Source: Cheiracanthium punctorium (Eukaryota; Arthropoda; Arachnida; Araneae; Cheiracanthiidae). Taken from it: a stretch of DNA of 64,000 nt. The notes under the pieces are model-generated. The model did not search any database. It was not told the DNA's origin and saw only the letters and a list, made by a program, of their open reading frames with translations. The number at the start of each line of letters is the position of its first letter. Position 1 is the first letter of the stretch. Shown here in pieces: positions 23,633-35,356 of this stretch. The stretch covers positions 434,001 through 498,000 of the forward strand of contig JAWZYV010012283.1 in assembly GCA_038373885.1 (NCBI GenBank), written 5' to 3'. A program made the position numbers and the translations under genes.

Positions 23633-24247
23633 TGAAAAGTCCCGGATGATGGGTAAAAAAAAAGGAAATTTAAATGTCTTTGTCTCTTCCCGACTCCGAA
23701 AGGATGACAATATTTTTTGCAAACGTAACTAAATTTTATTGTGAACATTTTTTTAACATAGAACACATAGAACAAGAATTGAGCGTAACACTTGAATACT
23801 AACAATTTTAGATTCACAGGATTCTTACGCAGCCGGACGAATTTTTTTACTGCTGGACAGTGCCACATTTTCCTTTCTCCATGGTCTGAGAAACTCCCAC
23901 TGAAGTTGTAATATCTGGAAAAGGATGACAAGAAGAAGCCCCCGGCATCTCATAATGGCGACTGCACAAGGACGCTCATGGCTGGCTGTAGAATACCACT
24001 ACCCTCGGCTGCTGACTGTTGAACTGATGCTCTCGACTGCTGTCAAGATCTTTTATAGCGATCTCTTCTGCAAATGCGCATGCACGGGATGGATATTTGC
24101 ATTCGACGGAGAAACTGAAAAGTGCAGTGGGAATTCGGCACTTAAAATTGCGATTGCAGGTTCTGACTCCCGGCCACGGGTTGTCCTTCAGTTGGTGCAC
24201 ACGCACGCCAATTTGGGGACATTTAAGGGAGTGGCATAGCCGTCACA
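23633..24247 (-). repeat. 3' LTR of the Gypsy element
   Basis: This 615-bp copy is nearly identical to 28242-28855. The minus-strand TATA box is the complement of CTTTTATA at 24050-24057. Differences from the other LTR include scattered transitions and length changes in T runs. Confidence 0.92.
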
Positions 24248-24262
24248 GGCTCCCCCCGGAGA
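24248..24262 (-). promoter_or_regulatory. Polypurine tract of the Gypsy element
   Basis: Read on the minus strand, CTCCGGGGGGAGCC abuts the start of the 3' LTR (TGTGACGG). This is where plus-strand DNA synthesis would be primed. Confidence 0.6.
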
Positions 24263-24273
24263 TTGAAGGGCCA

Positions 24274-27200
24274 TCACATCTGAAAATGGATGATGGGCTT
24301 CGAAATACGACCGGAGCATGTGCATGTGAGAGATGTAGATTCAGGTGTCAGCGACGGAGTAGACTCGCTAGCCGAACACAAGAAGGCAGGTTTCAGCCGG
24401 TCTATGCTGACAGTAGATTTTATGCCATCCTTCATGATAGTGAAAAATTTGGATGTCCGGGAGCGAACTTCATACGGTCCATCATAAGGCTGTTGCAGGG
24501 GGCACCGAACACTGTCCACCCGAACAAAAACATGTGAAGATTCATTTAGTTGAGGATGAATGAAAACACTTTCAGAACGGTATCTGCTCGCAGGAACCGG
24601 GCGAAGCTGCTTCATTATGTGTCGGAGCTGATTAAGAAACTCGTATTGAGACGGATGATGCGAGGAGAAATCTCTAAAAATTTCACCACGCAATCTGAGT
24701 GAAGTCCCATAGACCAGCTCCGCAGAAGACGCACCTACATCCTCCTTTAAGCTACTTCGGATGCCCAACAGCACAAGAGGTAACGCACGTACCCAGTCCG
24801 TTGTATCATGGGCTATCAAAGCCGCTTTAAATGGCCTATGGACGTTTTCTATCATCCCATTACTTTGGGGGTGGTAAGCCATGGTTCTATTTTTGTTGGA
24901 CCCGAGCAACTGGGAGAATTCTCGAAACAGATTACTCTCAAAGTTGGCGCCTCTGTCCGTGGTAATTACTTCGGGCACACCAAAGCGCAACACCCAACAG
25001 TGCAGGAAAGCCTCTGCGACTACGTCGGCGGATTGTGTCTTAATGGGGGTTGCCTCAACCCATCTTGTATAACGATCCACGAAGTCATAAAATAGCGGAA
25101 ATTGCGTGAAGGCTTGAGGGGTCCTACTATGTTCAAATGGACATGGCCAAAACGTCGGTCTGGTAAGGGAAAGGAACCTAAGGGGGATTTTGTGTGCCTG
25201 GTGATTTTAGACAGCTGACAGGGCAAACATGTCTTGCACCATGCCGCTATGTCCTTCTCCATAGTGTTCCACACAAATAGTTCCTTAATCATATTTAATG
25301 TAGCGTGCTTACCAGGATGAGCCAAAGAATGTATGCTTTCAAAGACATCTTTCCGAAAACTGCCAGGTACAAATGGTCGAATTTTACCACCGGACACATC
25401 ACAATACAACTCACAATCCTCAAATAGTGGGAACAATTTTAGTTGTAAGTTAGTGTCAGAGTTTAAAAGTGTCTGCAAGTCCTCATCTTCTGCCTGGGCT
25501 AACGCCATGGCCTTATGATCTATGCCCTTACGACCAACAGCTGCTATGCACGATAAGGAGTCGGCAACTACATTACCAGCTCCGGTAATATGACAAATTT
25601 CAGTTGTAAATTGACTGATAAACTCTAAGTGTCTTTGCTGTCTAGGCGAGTGTTTTTCTCCTGACTTGAAAAAAACGTATGTTAGAGGTTTATGGTCCGT
25701 AAAAACTACGAATTTACGACCTTCTAGCATGTAGCGGAAATGCCTGATTGCGGAATAGATAGCTAAAAATTCCCTATCGAATGTACTGTAATTTTTTTCT
25801 GCGTCTAAGTTTGCGCGAAAAAAATGCTAAAGGTTGCAATTTACCTTCGAGCGATTGCTGAAGTACCGCTCCTATGGTTATATCCGTAGACAAAGACAAC
25901 TCGGCATCTGGGTTGTAAAAAGAAAGTGAAGCCGCGTCGGCAAGAGCTTTCCTACAGTCTTCAAATGCCTTTGTCGTCAACTCATTCCATTCAATCACCG
26001 TTTTATCTTTTTTACGACGATTACGGACTAGATTGAATAAAGGAGCTTGTATAGCTGAAGCATGTTTAATGAAACGGTGATAAAAGTTTAACATCGCCAG
26101 AAAATGGCGTAACTGCTCAACATTCAACGGTTTAGGGAAATTAGTGATAGCTTCTACTTTTTTGGCCAAGGGCCGTAGACCATCGGGGGAAATTTTGAAT
26201 CCTAGGTAATCTAGGCTTTCTTGTCCGAAGAGACATTTATCAGGATTTACGACAATGCCGTGTGCATTAAGCCTTTTAAACAATTGGCATAAATCGTGCT
26301 TGTGAGTTTCGGCATCGGAGGACGCTAGGAGGATGTCATCCAAGTAGGCGTAGCATCCTTCCAAGCCTCTAATTACATTGTCAATATGACGCTGAAACGT
26401 CTGTGCGGCGTTCCGAAGTCCAAAGCACATGTATTTGTACTCGAATAATCCTAAAGGAGTAATTACAGATGTTTTTGGAACGTCTGCTGGATTAACAGGT
26501 ATTTGGTGGTAGGCCTTAACTAAATCTATTTTAGAAAAGATGGTCTTACTATGCAATAAATGTGCGAAGTCGTGGATGTGCGGGATTGGATACCTGTCCG
26601 GGATTGTAACGTTGTTCAACCGGCGGTAATCTCCGCATATTCGCCATTGCCCGTTTTTTCTCTTTACAAAATGGATAGGGCTGCTCCACTGACTCTTTGA
26701 TGGTGCAATGATACCTGCTGCGAGTAATTCCTTAAACTCCTCTTTTAAAACCTGAAGTTTTTCTGGAGACAGACGTCGAACTTTTGAATGAATGGGCTGT
26801 CCTTTAGTTTCTATGAAATGGAAAACTCCATCGGTTTTGGCTACAGGGGTAAGATTTTTTTTAAACAGTCCTGGAAATTGCAGTAAAATTTTATAAAAAG
26901 GGGAATCCACGGAAACTGGCGTAGCAAAGGCTTTAGTGTGGTTTGGAACAATACCTCGAGTTGTGACATCCGTAAGACTGTCGGTCAATACCTTGTGCTT
27001 GAGGTAGACCACTAAACCGTACTTTGTCAAGAAATCTACGCCAAGAATGGCGTGGGAGATATCCGCTACTACAAAAGCAAATGGAAAAATTCTCCTCAAC
27101 CCCAAGTCGATTTCCATGTGTGTTACCCCATACGTCTTTATCAGACTACCGTTTACGGCTGTTAGTGAAAATGTACTCTGCCTACTAGGTTTGTGTAATC

Positions 27201-27348
27201 TAGAAGGGAGGCAGCTAACTGATGCACCCGTATCAACTAAAAATCGAATACCATTTCTGCGATCAGTTACAAAAAGACGGTCTGACTGAACTTTATCAAC
27301 TGTAGCCGTCATTACAGCTGATGTTAGTAGTTTTCCGAAAAGGAACAA
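24274..27348 (-). pseudogene. pol: Gypsy pol (PR-RT-RNase H-IN), two frameshifts
   Basis: The first frame (27348-25774) holds the aspartic protease (FLVDTGASVSCLPSR), reverse transcriptase (KIDLVKAYHQIPV, GLRNAAQTFQRHID, CYAYLDDILLAS with the YLDD box) and the start of RNase H (STDITIGAVLQQ). A one-base change in an A run at about 25797 shifts to 25730-25020. That frame carries the rest of RNase H (VFTDHKPLTYV), the integrase HHCC finger (H...H in HSLAHPGKHAT, C..C in CKTCLPC) and the start of the core. A base lost at about 25085 shifts to 25080-24274, which carries the D (TTDRGANF), the E (GMIENVHR) and the C-terminal domain (YDGPYEV...RLKPAF). Pol overlaps gag by about 25 bases in the -1 frame, consistent with programmed -1 frameshifting. 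All catalytic residues look present. Confidence 0.9.
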
Positions 27349-28089
27349 GGTTCAGAACATTTTGTGGCCTTTTCACGAAATTTCCAATGATACCAGCACA
27401 ACCCTTGTGAATTTGCTTTTTTGAAGGACTGTCCTTTACGCTGCCGAGAAGTACTGCGGTTGCGTTTAACAGTTTTATTTTCGCGTCTGGAAAGACGACG
27501 AATCTCAGCTTTCAACTCCTGAACTTCCCTTTGAAGGGCGGACAAGGAATCAGCACTCAAGGTTGATGTAATTGCTATTTCAGGCGTATCTGATACCTCA
27601 TAAATTTTATCTGCCGTTTGAGCAAGATTGTCAAGAGAATCCTTACATGTCGAAAGAATTTGTTGCATTCTTATGGGAAGCCGTTGCATCCAAAGGGGTT
27701 TAAGCAATGCATCATCGACTCTATCAGCAGCTAAATTTTTCATCTGCATTAGCAATTGGGAAGGGTGTAAGTCTCCTAATTGGAGTTCCTGAAGGAGTTG
27801 CCTCAAGCGAGCAGTTTCTGTTTGGGAGTATTGAGTGAGAATCCTATATTTTAAAGTTTCATATGCATTGTTTTCAGGGGGTGATTGGACGATGTCTCTG
27901 ACATAACTTAAAACTGTAGCATCTAATGCTGCTACTACTGCGTGAAATTTTGTTAAATCAGCAGTTATACCGGACAAAACAAATTGAGACTCCACCTGAA
28001 AAAAACCACAATTCAGGATCTTTGTCCAAAAATGGAGGGGCTCGAAAAGCTACTTTAGCAACCTCCGTAGTTCTGTTATCGACAGACAT
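27324..28089 (-). pseudogene. gag: Gypsy gag, one homopolymer frameshift
   Basis: The natural start appears to be the ATG at 28087-28089 (MSVDNRTTEVAKVAF..., rich in the APPF.....LWF start usual in this gag type). At about 28000-28005 a run of seven T (minus strand) shifts the frame. The remainder, 27995-27324, is open: VESQF-like sequence, a helical capsid-like region, a basic KTVKRNRSTSRQRKGQ stretch, and a C-terminal LCWYHWKFREKATKCSEPC. That last motif is typical of arthropod Gypsy gags lacking a classic CCHC knuckle. Gag would package the RNA. Six T instead of seven would keep the frame open, so this break could be an assembly error. Confidence 0.85.
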
Positions 28090-28219
28090 AATAAAACTGA
28101 GCTGGTTATGGGAACCTCAACTCGGAAAAATGCCAATGGTTGTTTTCATTCAGAGAATTATTCAATATCACACGTCATCCGCAGAAGGATTTGATATTAT
28201 AGGTCATCAATGAAGACCA

Positions 28220-28240
28220 AGCTGGAAAGACGGGTCACCA
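28220..28240 (-). promoter_or_regulatory. Primer-binding site of the Gypsy element
   Basis: Just inside the 5' LTR, the minus strand reads TTGGTGACCCGTCTTTCC. A PBS normally begins TGG because tRNAs end CCA. I have not identified the tRNA. Confidence 0.5.
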
Positions 28241-28241
28241 A

Positions 28242-28855
28242 TGAAGAGTCCCGGATGATGGGTAAAAAAAAAGGAAATTTAAATGTCTTTGTCTCTTCCC
28301 GACTCCGAAAGGATGACAACATTTTTTGCAAACGTAACTAAATTTTATTGTGAACAGTTTTTTAACATAGAACACATAGAACAAGAATTGAACGTAACAC
28401 TTGAATACTAACAATTTTAGATTCACAGGATTCTTACGCAGCCGGACGAATTTTTTTACTGCTGGACAGTGCCACATTTTCCTTTTCCATGGTCTGAGAA
28501 ACTCCCACTGAAGTTGTAATATCTGGAAAAGGATGACAAGAAGAAGCCCCCTGCATCTCATAATGGCGACTGCACAAGGACGCTCATGGCTGGCTGTAGA
28601 ATACCACTACCCTCGGCTGCTGACTGTTGAACTGATGCTCTCGACTGCTGTCAAGATCTTTTATAGCGATCTCTTCTGCAAGTGCGCATGCACGGGATGG
28701 ATATTTGCATTCGACGGAGAAACTGAAAAGTGCAGCGGGAATTCGGCACTTAAAATTGCGATTGCAGGTTCTGACTCCCGGCCACGGGTTGTCCTTCAGT
28801 TGGTGCACACGCACGCCAATTTGGGGACATTTAAGGAAGTGGCATAGCCGCCACA
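28242..28855 (-). repeat. 5' LTR of the Gypsy element, with TATA and Inr
   Basis: This 614-bp copy drives the element. On the minus strand TATAAAAG (complement of 28658-28665) is followed about 30 nt later by TCAGTT (complement of 28630-28635), a good arthropod initiator. Transcription would therefore start near 28633 and run leftward. The GATT target duplication is at 28856-28859. Confidence 0.9.
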
Positions 28856-28859
28856 GATT

Positions 28860-29538
28860 ATTATGTGCAGTTTGTTAATTCATTTTGTCCCCATTTTCTT
28901 ATTATTTTCCTTATTTTTATCATTTTTCTGTACAGTATTTTTTACAAATTATTATAAATATTAAAGATGTCAGTAAAATAAGTGTTTTGGAGCTAAAGCA
29001 GTTACATTTTTCAAAATTTTTTTTGGGAAGAAAAATTTTAATAAAATTACTGAAGCCTACACATTTGTGAAAACTTAGCCTGATGTCAAAATGTAAGACT
29101 AGTGGTTTTAGTGGAAGACTCAAAATCCACACGGCTTGGTTCCAGACCTTTCAAGTGGGAACTGCTTATTTAGGTTTTACTTTGTGGTTACACTGCAGTT
29201 TTCTGAATTGCAGCTGGCAGGGCAGATTTAGTTGTTTACATTGAACAGACAGTGCAGATTTTGGATTGGAGGATTTTGGGTCTTTTACTGTATTTTTTTT
29301 TTTTTAAGTTGCATGCATTGTTTTCCTTTAACTGCAGAAAATGCAAATATATTTCAACGTGTAAGTTGCATCGTATTTGCATATTTAATTTTCAAAATTT
29401 GTTTTGTGAACCTCCATTTAAATAACCTATAAGCTGCCACTGCTTATTATCACTGCCACTCAGGCCAGGTCGGATGGTCGGTAATTGCCGGGGGCCCCCA
29501 CCACAAGGGACCCATAGAAGCTTCCGCAAAATGGATAT
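28860..29538. other. Non-coding, no gene recognised
   Basis: AT-rich sequence between the two Gypsy elements, continuing the DNA left of 23629 after removal of the insertion. A GC-rich patch GCCGGGGGCCCCCACC lies at about 29488. I see no exon. Confidence 0.5.
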
Positions 29539-29906
29539 TGTTGCAGAAAACTGCTAATTCCTGAGTTTGTTATTCTAAAGTCAGTAGGTGTAGAATGTTC
29601 TACTAAAGAGTCCACATGTCAGGATGGAACACAAACTTTATTGCTTCTAGAATTTCACCAAACAATCAGCTGTGCAAAATACACAAGCACAAACAGCTCG
29701 TAACTTGATAACAGTCTGCTTAGTACAGAAGCTTTCACAAATGCTGTATTTCTCACACAAAATAAAAAATCTTCTATAGGCAAAAATTCAGTGGAAATAT
29801 ACGAGAGATTTCGTAGACAGTCCCTCAAGACTCAGCAATAAAGAATTTAAACACAGCACTTTAAAACAAGGCTTCAAAAAGCAAGCAAACTATAGCACTG
29901 TTCACA
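29539..29906 (-). repeat. 3' LTR of the old Gypsy
   Basis: It begins TGTTGCAGAAA and probably ends CTGTTCACA at 29906, giving TGT...ACA. Its first 320 bases match 35357-35684. Confidence 0.7.
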
Positions 29907-29929
29907 GAGCAAAACATCCTTTGTGTTGT

Positions 29930-30680
29930 ACCGAGTTTTCATCTTCTCCGTGTTCAGATTGATCCGCTCTCGAGCAAAATGATGCATGTCTTCAAACCGT
30001 GCCTGGAGATTTTCCATGTACTCCTCTGGCGATGAAGGCGTATCTGGAGGGTGACCAAATACTAGATCTGGGGAAGACGATCTCTTCGAAATAGCATCTG
30101 GGAAGGTATAAAGCCAGTAGTCTAATGGACGGCACCCCTATAGGCCAGCAGGAAGAGGGGGAGTTTCTTGTCCCAGTCCTCTTAATTTCTAGAGACCAGG
30201 AGTGAGAGGTTGTTCAAAATAGTGTAATTAAACCTCTCCACCATGCCGTCGGATTGTTGGTGTAATGGCATCGTCTGGGTTTTGTCAATTCCGAGCAATA
30301 GCCCTTTAAAAACTGCAGAGGTAAAGTTCGTTCCTTTCTCGGAATGAAGTTGCAGAGAGATTCCATACCTGAAAATTCATTCTTGCACCAGTACCTCTGC
30401 TACGGCTGTAGATCGGGAATAGGAAACACTACAGGCCATTTAGAGACGTAATCAATCACAGAGTGCACTTGTTGCCATCTGCAGTTTGCGGAAGTGGCCC
30501 AAGGATGTCGAGGGCAATTCCCTCATATGGCGCTCCTACATTGTAACAATGTAATTTTGCACAGCTTCATTTCTTCGGGCCTTTATGGGCAGCACAGGCG
30601 TCACAAGCTTGACACCATTTTTCAACATCGTCTCGTGCCCTATCCCAGTAGCATAGATGTCAACTCTTCCTGTTTTCCAG
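29930..30680 (-). pseudogene. Old Gypsy integrase, distal part
   Basis: Minus-strand translation gives the second half of the HHCC finger (EKWCQACDACAAHKGPKK, about 30650-30590), traces of the core (VIDYVSKWPVVFPIP, about 30440) and the worn C-terminal region with the ERAR-like stretch near 29950. Stops and frame changes are frequent. The proximal part lies beyond the insertion at 30690-31420. Confidence 0.7.
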
Positions 30681-30689
30681 GAAACTTCT

Positions 30690-31420
30690 TGATTTTTAAC
30701 TTTTCTTATGTCTTCCTGCAGGAAGATTAAATCTTCCCTTTTTTTACTTTCCTGCCTTTTTCCTGTGCATACTGCTAAAATTTAGAAATTAACAAATAGA
30801 ATATTTTTAAAGTAAGAAGTGTGAAGATTTCAATAAATTTTGCATTTTGAATGCAGCCTTCTTTCCATTTCTTATTCTACTCCCCATTGAACTCATCCAG
30901 CAGTACCTATAAGCGTATGCCAGGCTGATAGCATCAAGCATTTGCTAAGCATAAAAAAAAGGAAGTACTAAGATAGCAAGTTGGTAGTAAAATTTAAAAT
31001 TACTTTTTGACTGTTTTTGACACATTGGTTAAATACTGGGTGCTTATTTACAGGATTTTTAATAAAGCACAATTTTCGTGTAAATGCTGCCTATCATGTA
31101 GGCCCATGATTTTGAAAGATGTTTCCTGATTCAGGATAATGAAGAAAATGAATGTGCAAGAATTAAATCTTCTGGAATCATTGTGAATTGAAAAAGATAA
31201 AATTGATTCACATATTTTGTCATTACAGCTGCAAATCCTTATTGGGCCAAAACAATTCAATGCTGCTTATAACCTGCTATTCACAAAAATAAACAAATTC
31301 AGCAAATTTCAGATTCTTTCTTGTTTGTACAGTTTAAACTTGACTAGGAAAATCTTCCCGTTTTTCAGGAAATCTTCTTGCTTATTACCCTGATCTTCCT
31401 GTTTTAAGACAAGATAGGTT
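30690..31420. repeat. 0.7 kb insertion within the old Gypsy integrase
   Basis: Pol similarity stops at about 30660-30690 and resumes at about 31430. The intervening AT-rich DNA has no pol similarity. Both ends carry repeated TCTTCCTG/AGGAAGAT/CAGGAAA motifs (30667-30735 and 31345-31412). Exact boundaries and target duplication are not resolved. It is probably a small non-autonomous element. Confidence 0.5.
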
Positions 31421-31429
31421 GGTAGCTAT

Positions 31430-33470
31430 ACAGCAGAATTTCTCTTCTAGAATCTTCAGAATCATCAAAATAGGGAGTACTAACTGCCATCGAAAAACGT
31501 CTTGCCGTCTTCCGACTACCATTTACAATACAGGACTCCATTTCTCAGGTGAAGCGAATGCAATAAAGCCCAGTATTGTTTCATTGCGGGACTATATGAC
31601 GATATTTCTTGGCAGCTGAGCTGGATTTTTTTATTAACTCCACAAGGTTTAATGTCGCTATTCTCTAACTGGTCTGCCCGGACTTGTTTGTCACTCCAGG
31701 GATCTTGGGATGGTGCCGAAGATGTAACTAGGCGGACAACGGGATGTTTCTGATAATAATTTTTCTCCACCATGGAGCAATAGCAACAACTGTCTATGTG
31801 GGGTCTTCTTGATAAAGCATCTGCATTTCCATGAGATGCTCCTTCCCGATGACATATTTCTATGTCATATTCTTGTAATTGCTGTATCCACCTGGCTATC
31901 TAGCCCTCCGGATTCTTGAAATTTAGAAGCTAGGTTAAAGAGGCATGGTCGGTTTGGAGCAGAAACTTTCGGCTGTACAGGTAATGATGGAAATGCGCCA
32001 TGGCCTTAACACTGGCAAGAAGCTCCTTTCTTGTAACAAAATAGTTACTTTCTGCCTTCAAAATCCATTTGAGGCATTTGCTCCAGTAAGCAATGACATG
32101 CTCTTGGCCATCTATCTCCTGAGACAAAACGGCTGCTACACTCTCCTTACTTGCATCGTGTCCAGGATAAATGGCTTGTAAGAGTGAGGATATGACAAGA
32201 TCTGCACACATGTTAAAGGCATCTTCAGTTTGTTGAATGCATCCTCACACTCTGCAGTCCACAGGAATTTTTGTCTAGTCTTGGTCAATTTGTGAAGTGG
32301 CTTTGCAATCTGAGAAAAACCCTTCACGAATTACTTTGTCTCAGAAAACTTCGCAGCTCATGGACATTCTCAGGACGATTCCAGTTTTTCGCTGCGGACA
32401 TCTTTTCGTGACTAGTCCAGACTCCGTGGGCAGATATGTGCCCGAGATAACGTACTTCCTGACGAAACAAGTTGCACTTAGATGGACTCAATTTTGAGTT
32501 TGCCTCCTAATTTCTGCAGCACCTTTGGGATATTCTCTAGATGCTCTTCAAAAGTCTTTCTGACGATGATGATATCGTCCAAATACACAAGACATGCTTC
32601 GTAGGAAAGTCCTCTCAACACTGTCTTCATCAGAAGCTCGAATTTAGCAGGTGCGTTGCGGAGTCCAGAAGGCGTAACTTTGAACTGCCATAATCCTTGT
32701 CCAGTAGGGAACGCAGTCTTTTCACGGTCGTTGGGATGAACTTCTTCTTGCCATTAGCCACTCTTGAGATCCAAAGTGTCCAACATGTCATCTATCCTGG
32801 GAAGAGGATAGCTGTCTTTCTTGATAATGTCATTCAGACATCTATAGTCAATGCAGAACCAGGTGGAACGATCCTTCTTCCAGAAGAAGACAATCGGGAA
32901 GGCCCAAGGACTAGTTGATGGCTCAATGACATCATCACACTGCATCTCCTCTAAAAGTCTGCTCACCAGTTCTTGCTTAGCAAGTAGCATGCACCTAGGA
33001 TGTTGCTTGATGTGAGAATGGTTGCCTGTATCTATTCTGTGCTGCACTAACTTCGTACGACCAAAGTCACCGGATGTACGAAAGAAGAGGTCTTGGAATT
33101 CTATAATTATTTTCTCAGCAGCACTTCTCTATTCTACTGTTAACTAACATCTTTTAATAATTCCTACGTCAGACACTCAGATGATTTAGCTGTTGTTGGG
33201 TTGATGTTCTTATTAATGCAAGTAACAGGAGTGCATGTTGCCAACACTTCATTTTTCTTTATCACCTTCGACTTGTCAGTCACATGCTACTCTAACTGGA
33301 ATATTAGTTCTTGACAAGTCCACAAGTGTTGCACCCACAAGTACTCCTATGACAGAATCATTATTGAACAGGAATTTATTGTTTTCCTTTACTGTTCCAG
33401 AAATTATAGAATCACTTCTTGGAGGTAGAGGGATGTCAATCTGGGCTATTATTTGCTGAGCAGGCAAAAC
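31430..33470 (-). pseudogene. Old Gypsy reverse transcriptase and RNase H
   Basis: RT begins in the frame 33047-32754 (LVSRLLEEMQCDDVIEPS, FCIDYRCLNDIIKKDSYPLPRIDDML). It continues in broken frames through GLRNAPAKFELLM and CLVYLDDIIIV at about 32660-32570, where the YLDD box survives. RNase H is readable at 32211-31930 (DASKESVAAVLSQEIDGQEHVIAY, TRKELLASVKAM, LQTDHASL). A linker toward integrase lies at 31773-31516 (MKQYWALLHSLHLRNGVLYCKW). Several stops and shifts rule out function. Confidence 0.8.
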
Positions 33471-33683
33471 AGTTTCATTTTTAATGTCAAAAGCTGCTAT
33501 TTCTTCCTAGTCTGAACAAAGTTCATTATTCTTAAAGTCCAAGTTAAATTTGTGTGATTTTAAAAATTCTATCCTAAAATGAATAAGTAATATTAGAGAC
33601 ATATACCACATGGTCGTATCTGGCATTTCCAAATGTGATATCTACTCTTCATTTTCTTCCCACTTCGATCTTGTCACCTGTCA

Positions 33684-34121
33684 CAGTCTGGAGGGTCAGC
33701 GGGGGCGGAGTCCAGTTGATTTGCATATCCAATTTCTTATCGAGATCTGTCCTCATGATGGTTACATTAGCTCCGGTATCGATGACCATGTGGCATGGCA
33801 AACCATTTACATATTCTAGTATGAAAAGCCATTACTGCCGCCATTCACTGAGAAAATCAGCAAGACTTTCAAATGAGGCTTTTGAATATACCACAGCCTC
33901 TGTCCAACAGCCTGGAAAGTCAACAAGGGCAGAGTCCAGATAGTCTTCAAATTTAATTTCTTCGTCAGATCTGTCCTATGATGGTTATGTTTGCTCCAGT
34001 ATCAATCACCATGTGGTATGGAGAACCATTTACGTATCCGAGTACAAATAGTCCATTATTGCACCATTCACTGATGGAATCTAAGACTTTTAAATGAGGT
34101 TTTTTAATATCCCGCAGCCTC
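33684..34121 (-). repeat. Tandem duplication of the old Gypsy protease region
   Basis: Two copies of about 220 bp lie head to tail, at about 33684-33907 and 33908-34121. Each begins CAG(T/C)CTGGA(G/A) on the plus strand and encodes on the minus strand an aspartic protease core: LFILEYVNGLPCHMVIDTGA then NVTIM in one, LFVLGYVNGSPYHMVIDTGA then NITII in the other. They have since diverged. Such a duplication within pol is unusual and probably arose by template switching or unequal exchange. Confidence 0.75.
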
Positions 34122-34154
34122 CGTTCTGCAGTGCCGTCTTTTTCCCATCTTCGT

Positions 34155-35300
34155 TCACTGGCTTCTGCGGTATCTGCGATCTTCATGGAGACAGTTCTTT
34201 TGTACATCACAGTATTTTTGTAAATGGCCTTTGCCACTGCACCTCCAACATTTCACTTTTCTTGGCTCTGACTGTACTTGTCTTTCCACCAGATCTTCAA
34301 CTTTCTTCATTATTCTGTTCTCTAAACTCTCCGTGTTCGTATCAGCTTGATCTTGGACTGTCACTGCTCTAACAGCATGACGATCTTTCCTTACAGCCCA
34401 CTGAGCTGCTTCTATCTTCATCGCGAATACGAGGGGTGCCTGAGATCCTTTTTATCCGCCAAGATCAATGCTTTCTGAATTTCGGACACCTTCGATAAAA
34501 TGTTGCACTGCAACTTCTCAAACCTTATCAGGATAACTGCCGTAGGCTAGATAACACAGCCTATCTATGTCTGAAGCCCAGCTCTTGAAGGTTCTCGCCA
34601 GGTCTCTGCATCCTTGACTTTAGTCATATTCTGCTATACTCTTTCTGGCACTTCTCACCCAATTTCAACTCCAAGGCACTGGCAAGGGCATCAAAATCTT
34701 TTTTATCTTCGTCACTCCAATGGTTTGCAAAACATTAATTGCGTCTCCGCTAAGGAAAGCTGCCAATTGGTTTGCTTTCTTGGACCATGGCTTTGGCAAT
34801 AATTAAAAATTGGGTCTTGTACACTTCCCAGGGAATCTTTCGGTGATAGGCCAATGGTTTCACTGCTGAAGGTTCTCGCTGCTGAAGGTTCTCTGGGTGG
34901 CGTGATGCTTTCTAGATTTTCTCAGCTGATGAGAGAGTCCAGTTTTTCTTCAATTTTAGCTTCATATTCTTCACGTATTTTCAAAGCTACATTTTCTTCT
35001 AGGAGTGACACTCTTTTTTCCATTTAATGTTGATATTTTTCTACTTTCTCCAGACTCGTTTTCATCTCATCGTGTGCGTCTTTATCTCTCCCAGCCTGAT
35101 TATCACTTCCAGTTTTTAATTCTTCCAATCCGGTTTTCATCTCGTCTTGAGTGGTTTTTATCTCATCCAATCCGGTTTCTATTTTCTTTTCCAAATCCGC
35201 TTTCAACTGTTCTTATCCGGCTTTCATCTCGTCTTGTCCAGATTTCATCTCTTGCATATCCTTAAGCTTTTGTTGAAATTGTTCATCCATTTTTCTTGTA
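34155..35300 (-). pseudogene. Old Gypsy gag with coiled coil and zinc knuckle
   Basis: The N-terminal part (35290-35020) is a charged coiled coil with repeated DEMK(T/A)G and LEELKTG units. It is followed by capsid-like sequence in broken frames (about 34930-34430, including DEDKKDFDALASALELKLGE). The last piece (34421-34155) carries the CCHC knuckle CWRCSGKGHLQKYC. Gag would bind and package the RNA. Stops near 35215, 34930 and elsewhere make it dead. Confidence 0.75.
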
Positions 35301-35336
35301 CACACCATTCACTGGAAAATTGAAGTATTCTTTAGA

Positions 35337-35354
35337 ATCCCGATTCTGACACCA
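35337..35354 (-). promoter_or_regulatory. Primer-binding site of the old Gypsy
   Basis: On the minus strand TGGTGTCAGAATCGGGAT starts two bases after the 5' LTR. It begins with the required TGG and resembles the TGGTGTCAGAAG-type sites frequent in invertebrate Gypsy elements. Confidence 0.65.
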
Positions 35355-35356
35355 AA

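Larger units (their letters stand above)
23633..28855 (-). mobile_element. Full-length Ty3/Gypsy retrotransposon
   Basis: The 5.22 kb element is on the minus strand. Its LTRs lie at 23633-24247 (3') and 28242-28855 (5'), both TG...CA on the plus strand, and GATT target duplications flank it at 23629-23632 and 28856-28859. By eye the LTRs differ at about 10-11 of 615 positions, so the insertion is fairly recent. It has a primer-binding site, a purine tract, gag, and a pol with protease, reverse transcriptase, RNase H and integrase in Gypsy order, with no envelope. Single-base frameshifts at about 28005, 25797 and 25085 break the frames, so it is inactive as assembled. Confidence 0.93.

Noticed and set aside
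23925..24239. 104-codon plus-strand frame, repeated at 28533-28847
   Set aside because: It lies antisense within both LTRs, so the duplication is explained by the LTR pair.
29085..29150. tRNA-like segment (GTGGA...TCCAC stem, GGTTCCAGACC)
   Set aside because: No acceptor stem or proper D arm can be formed; probably chance.
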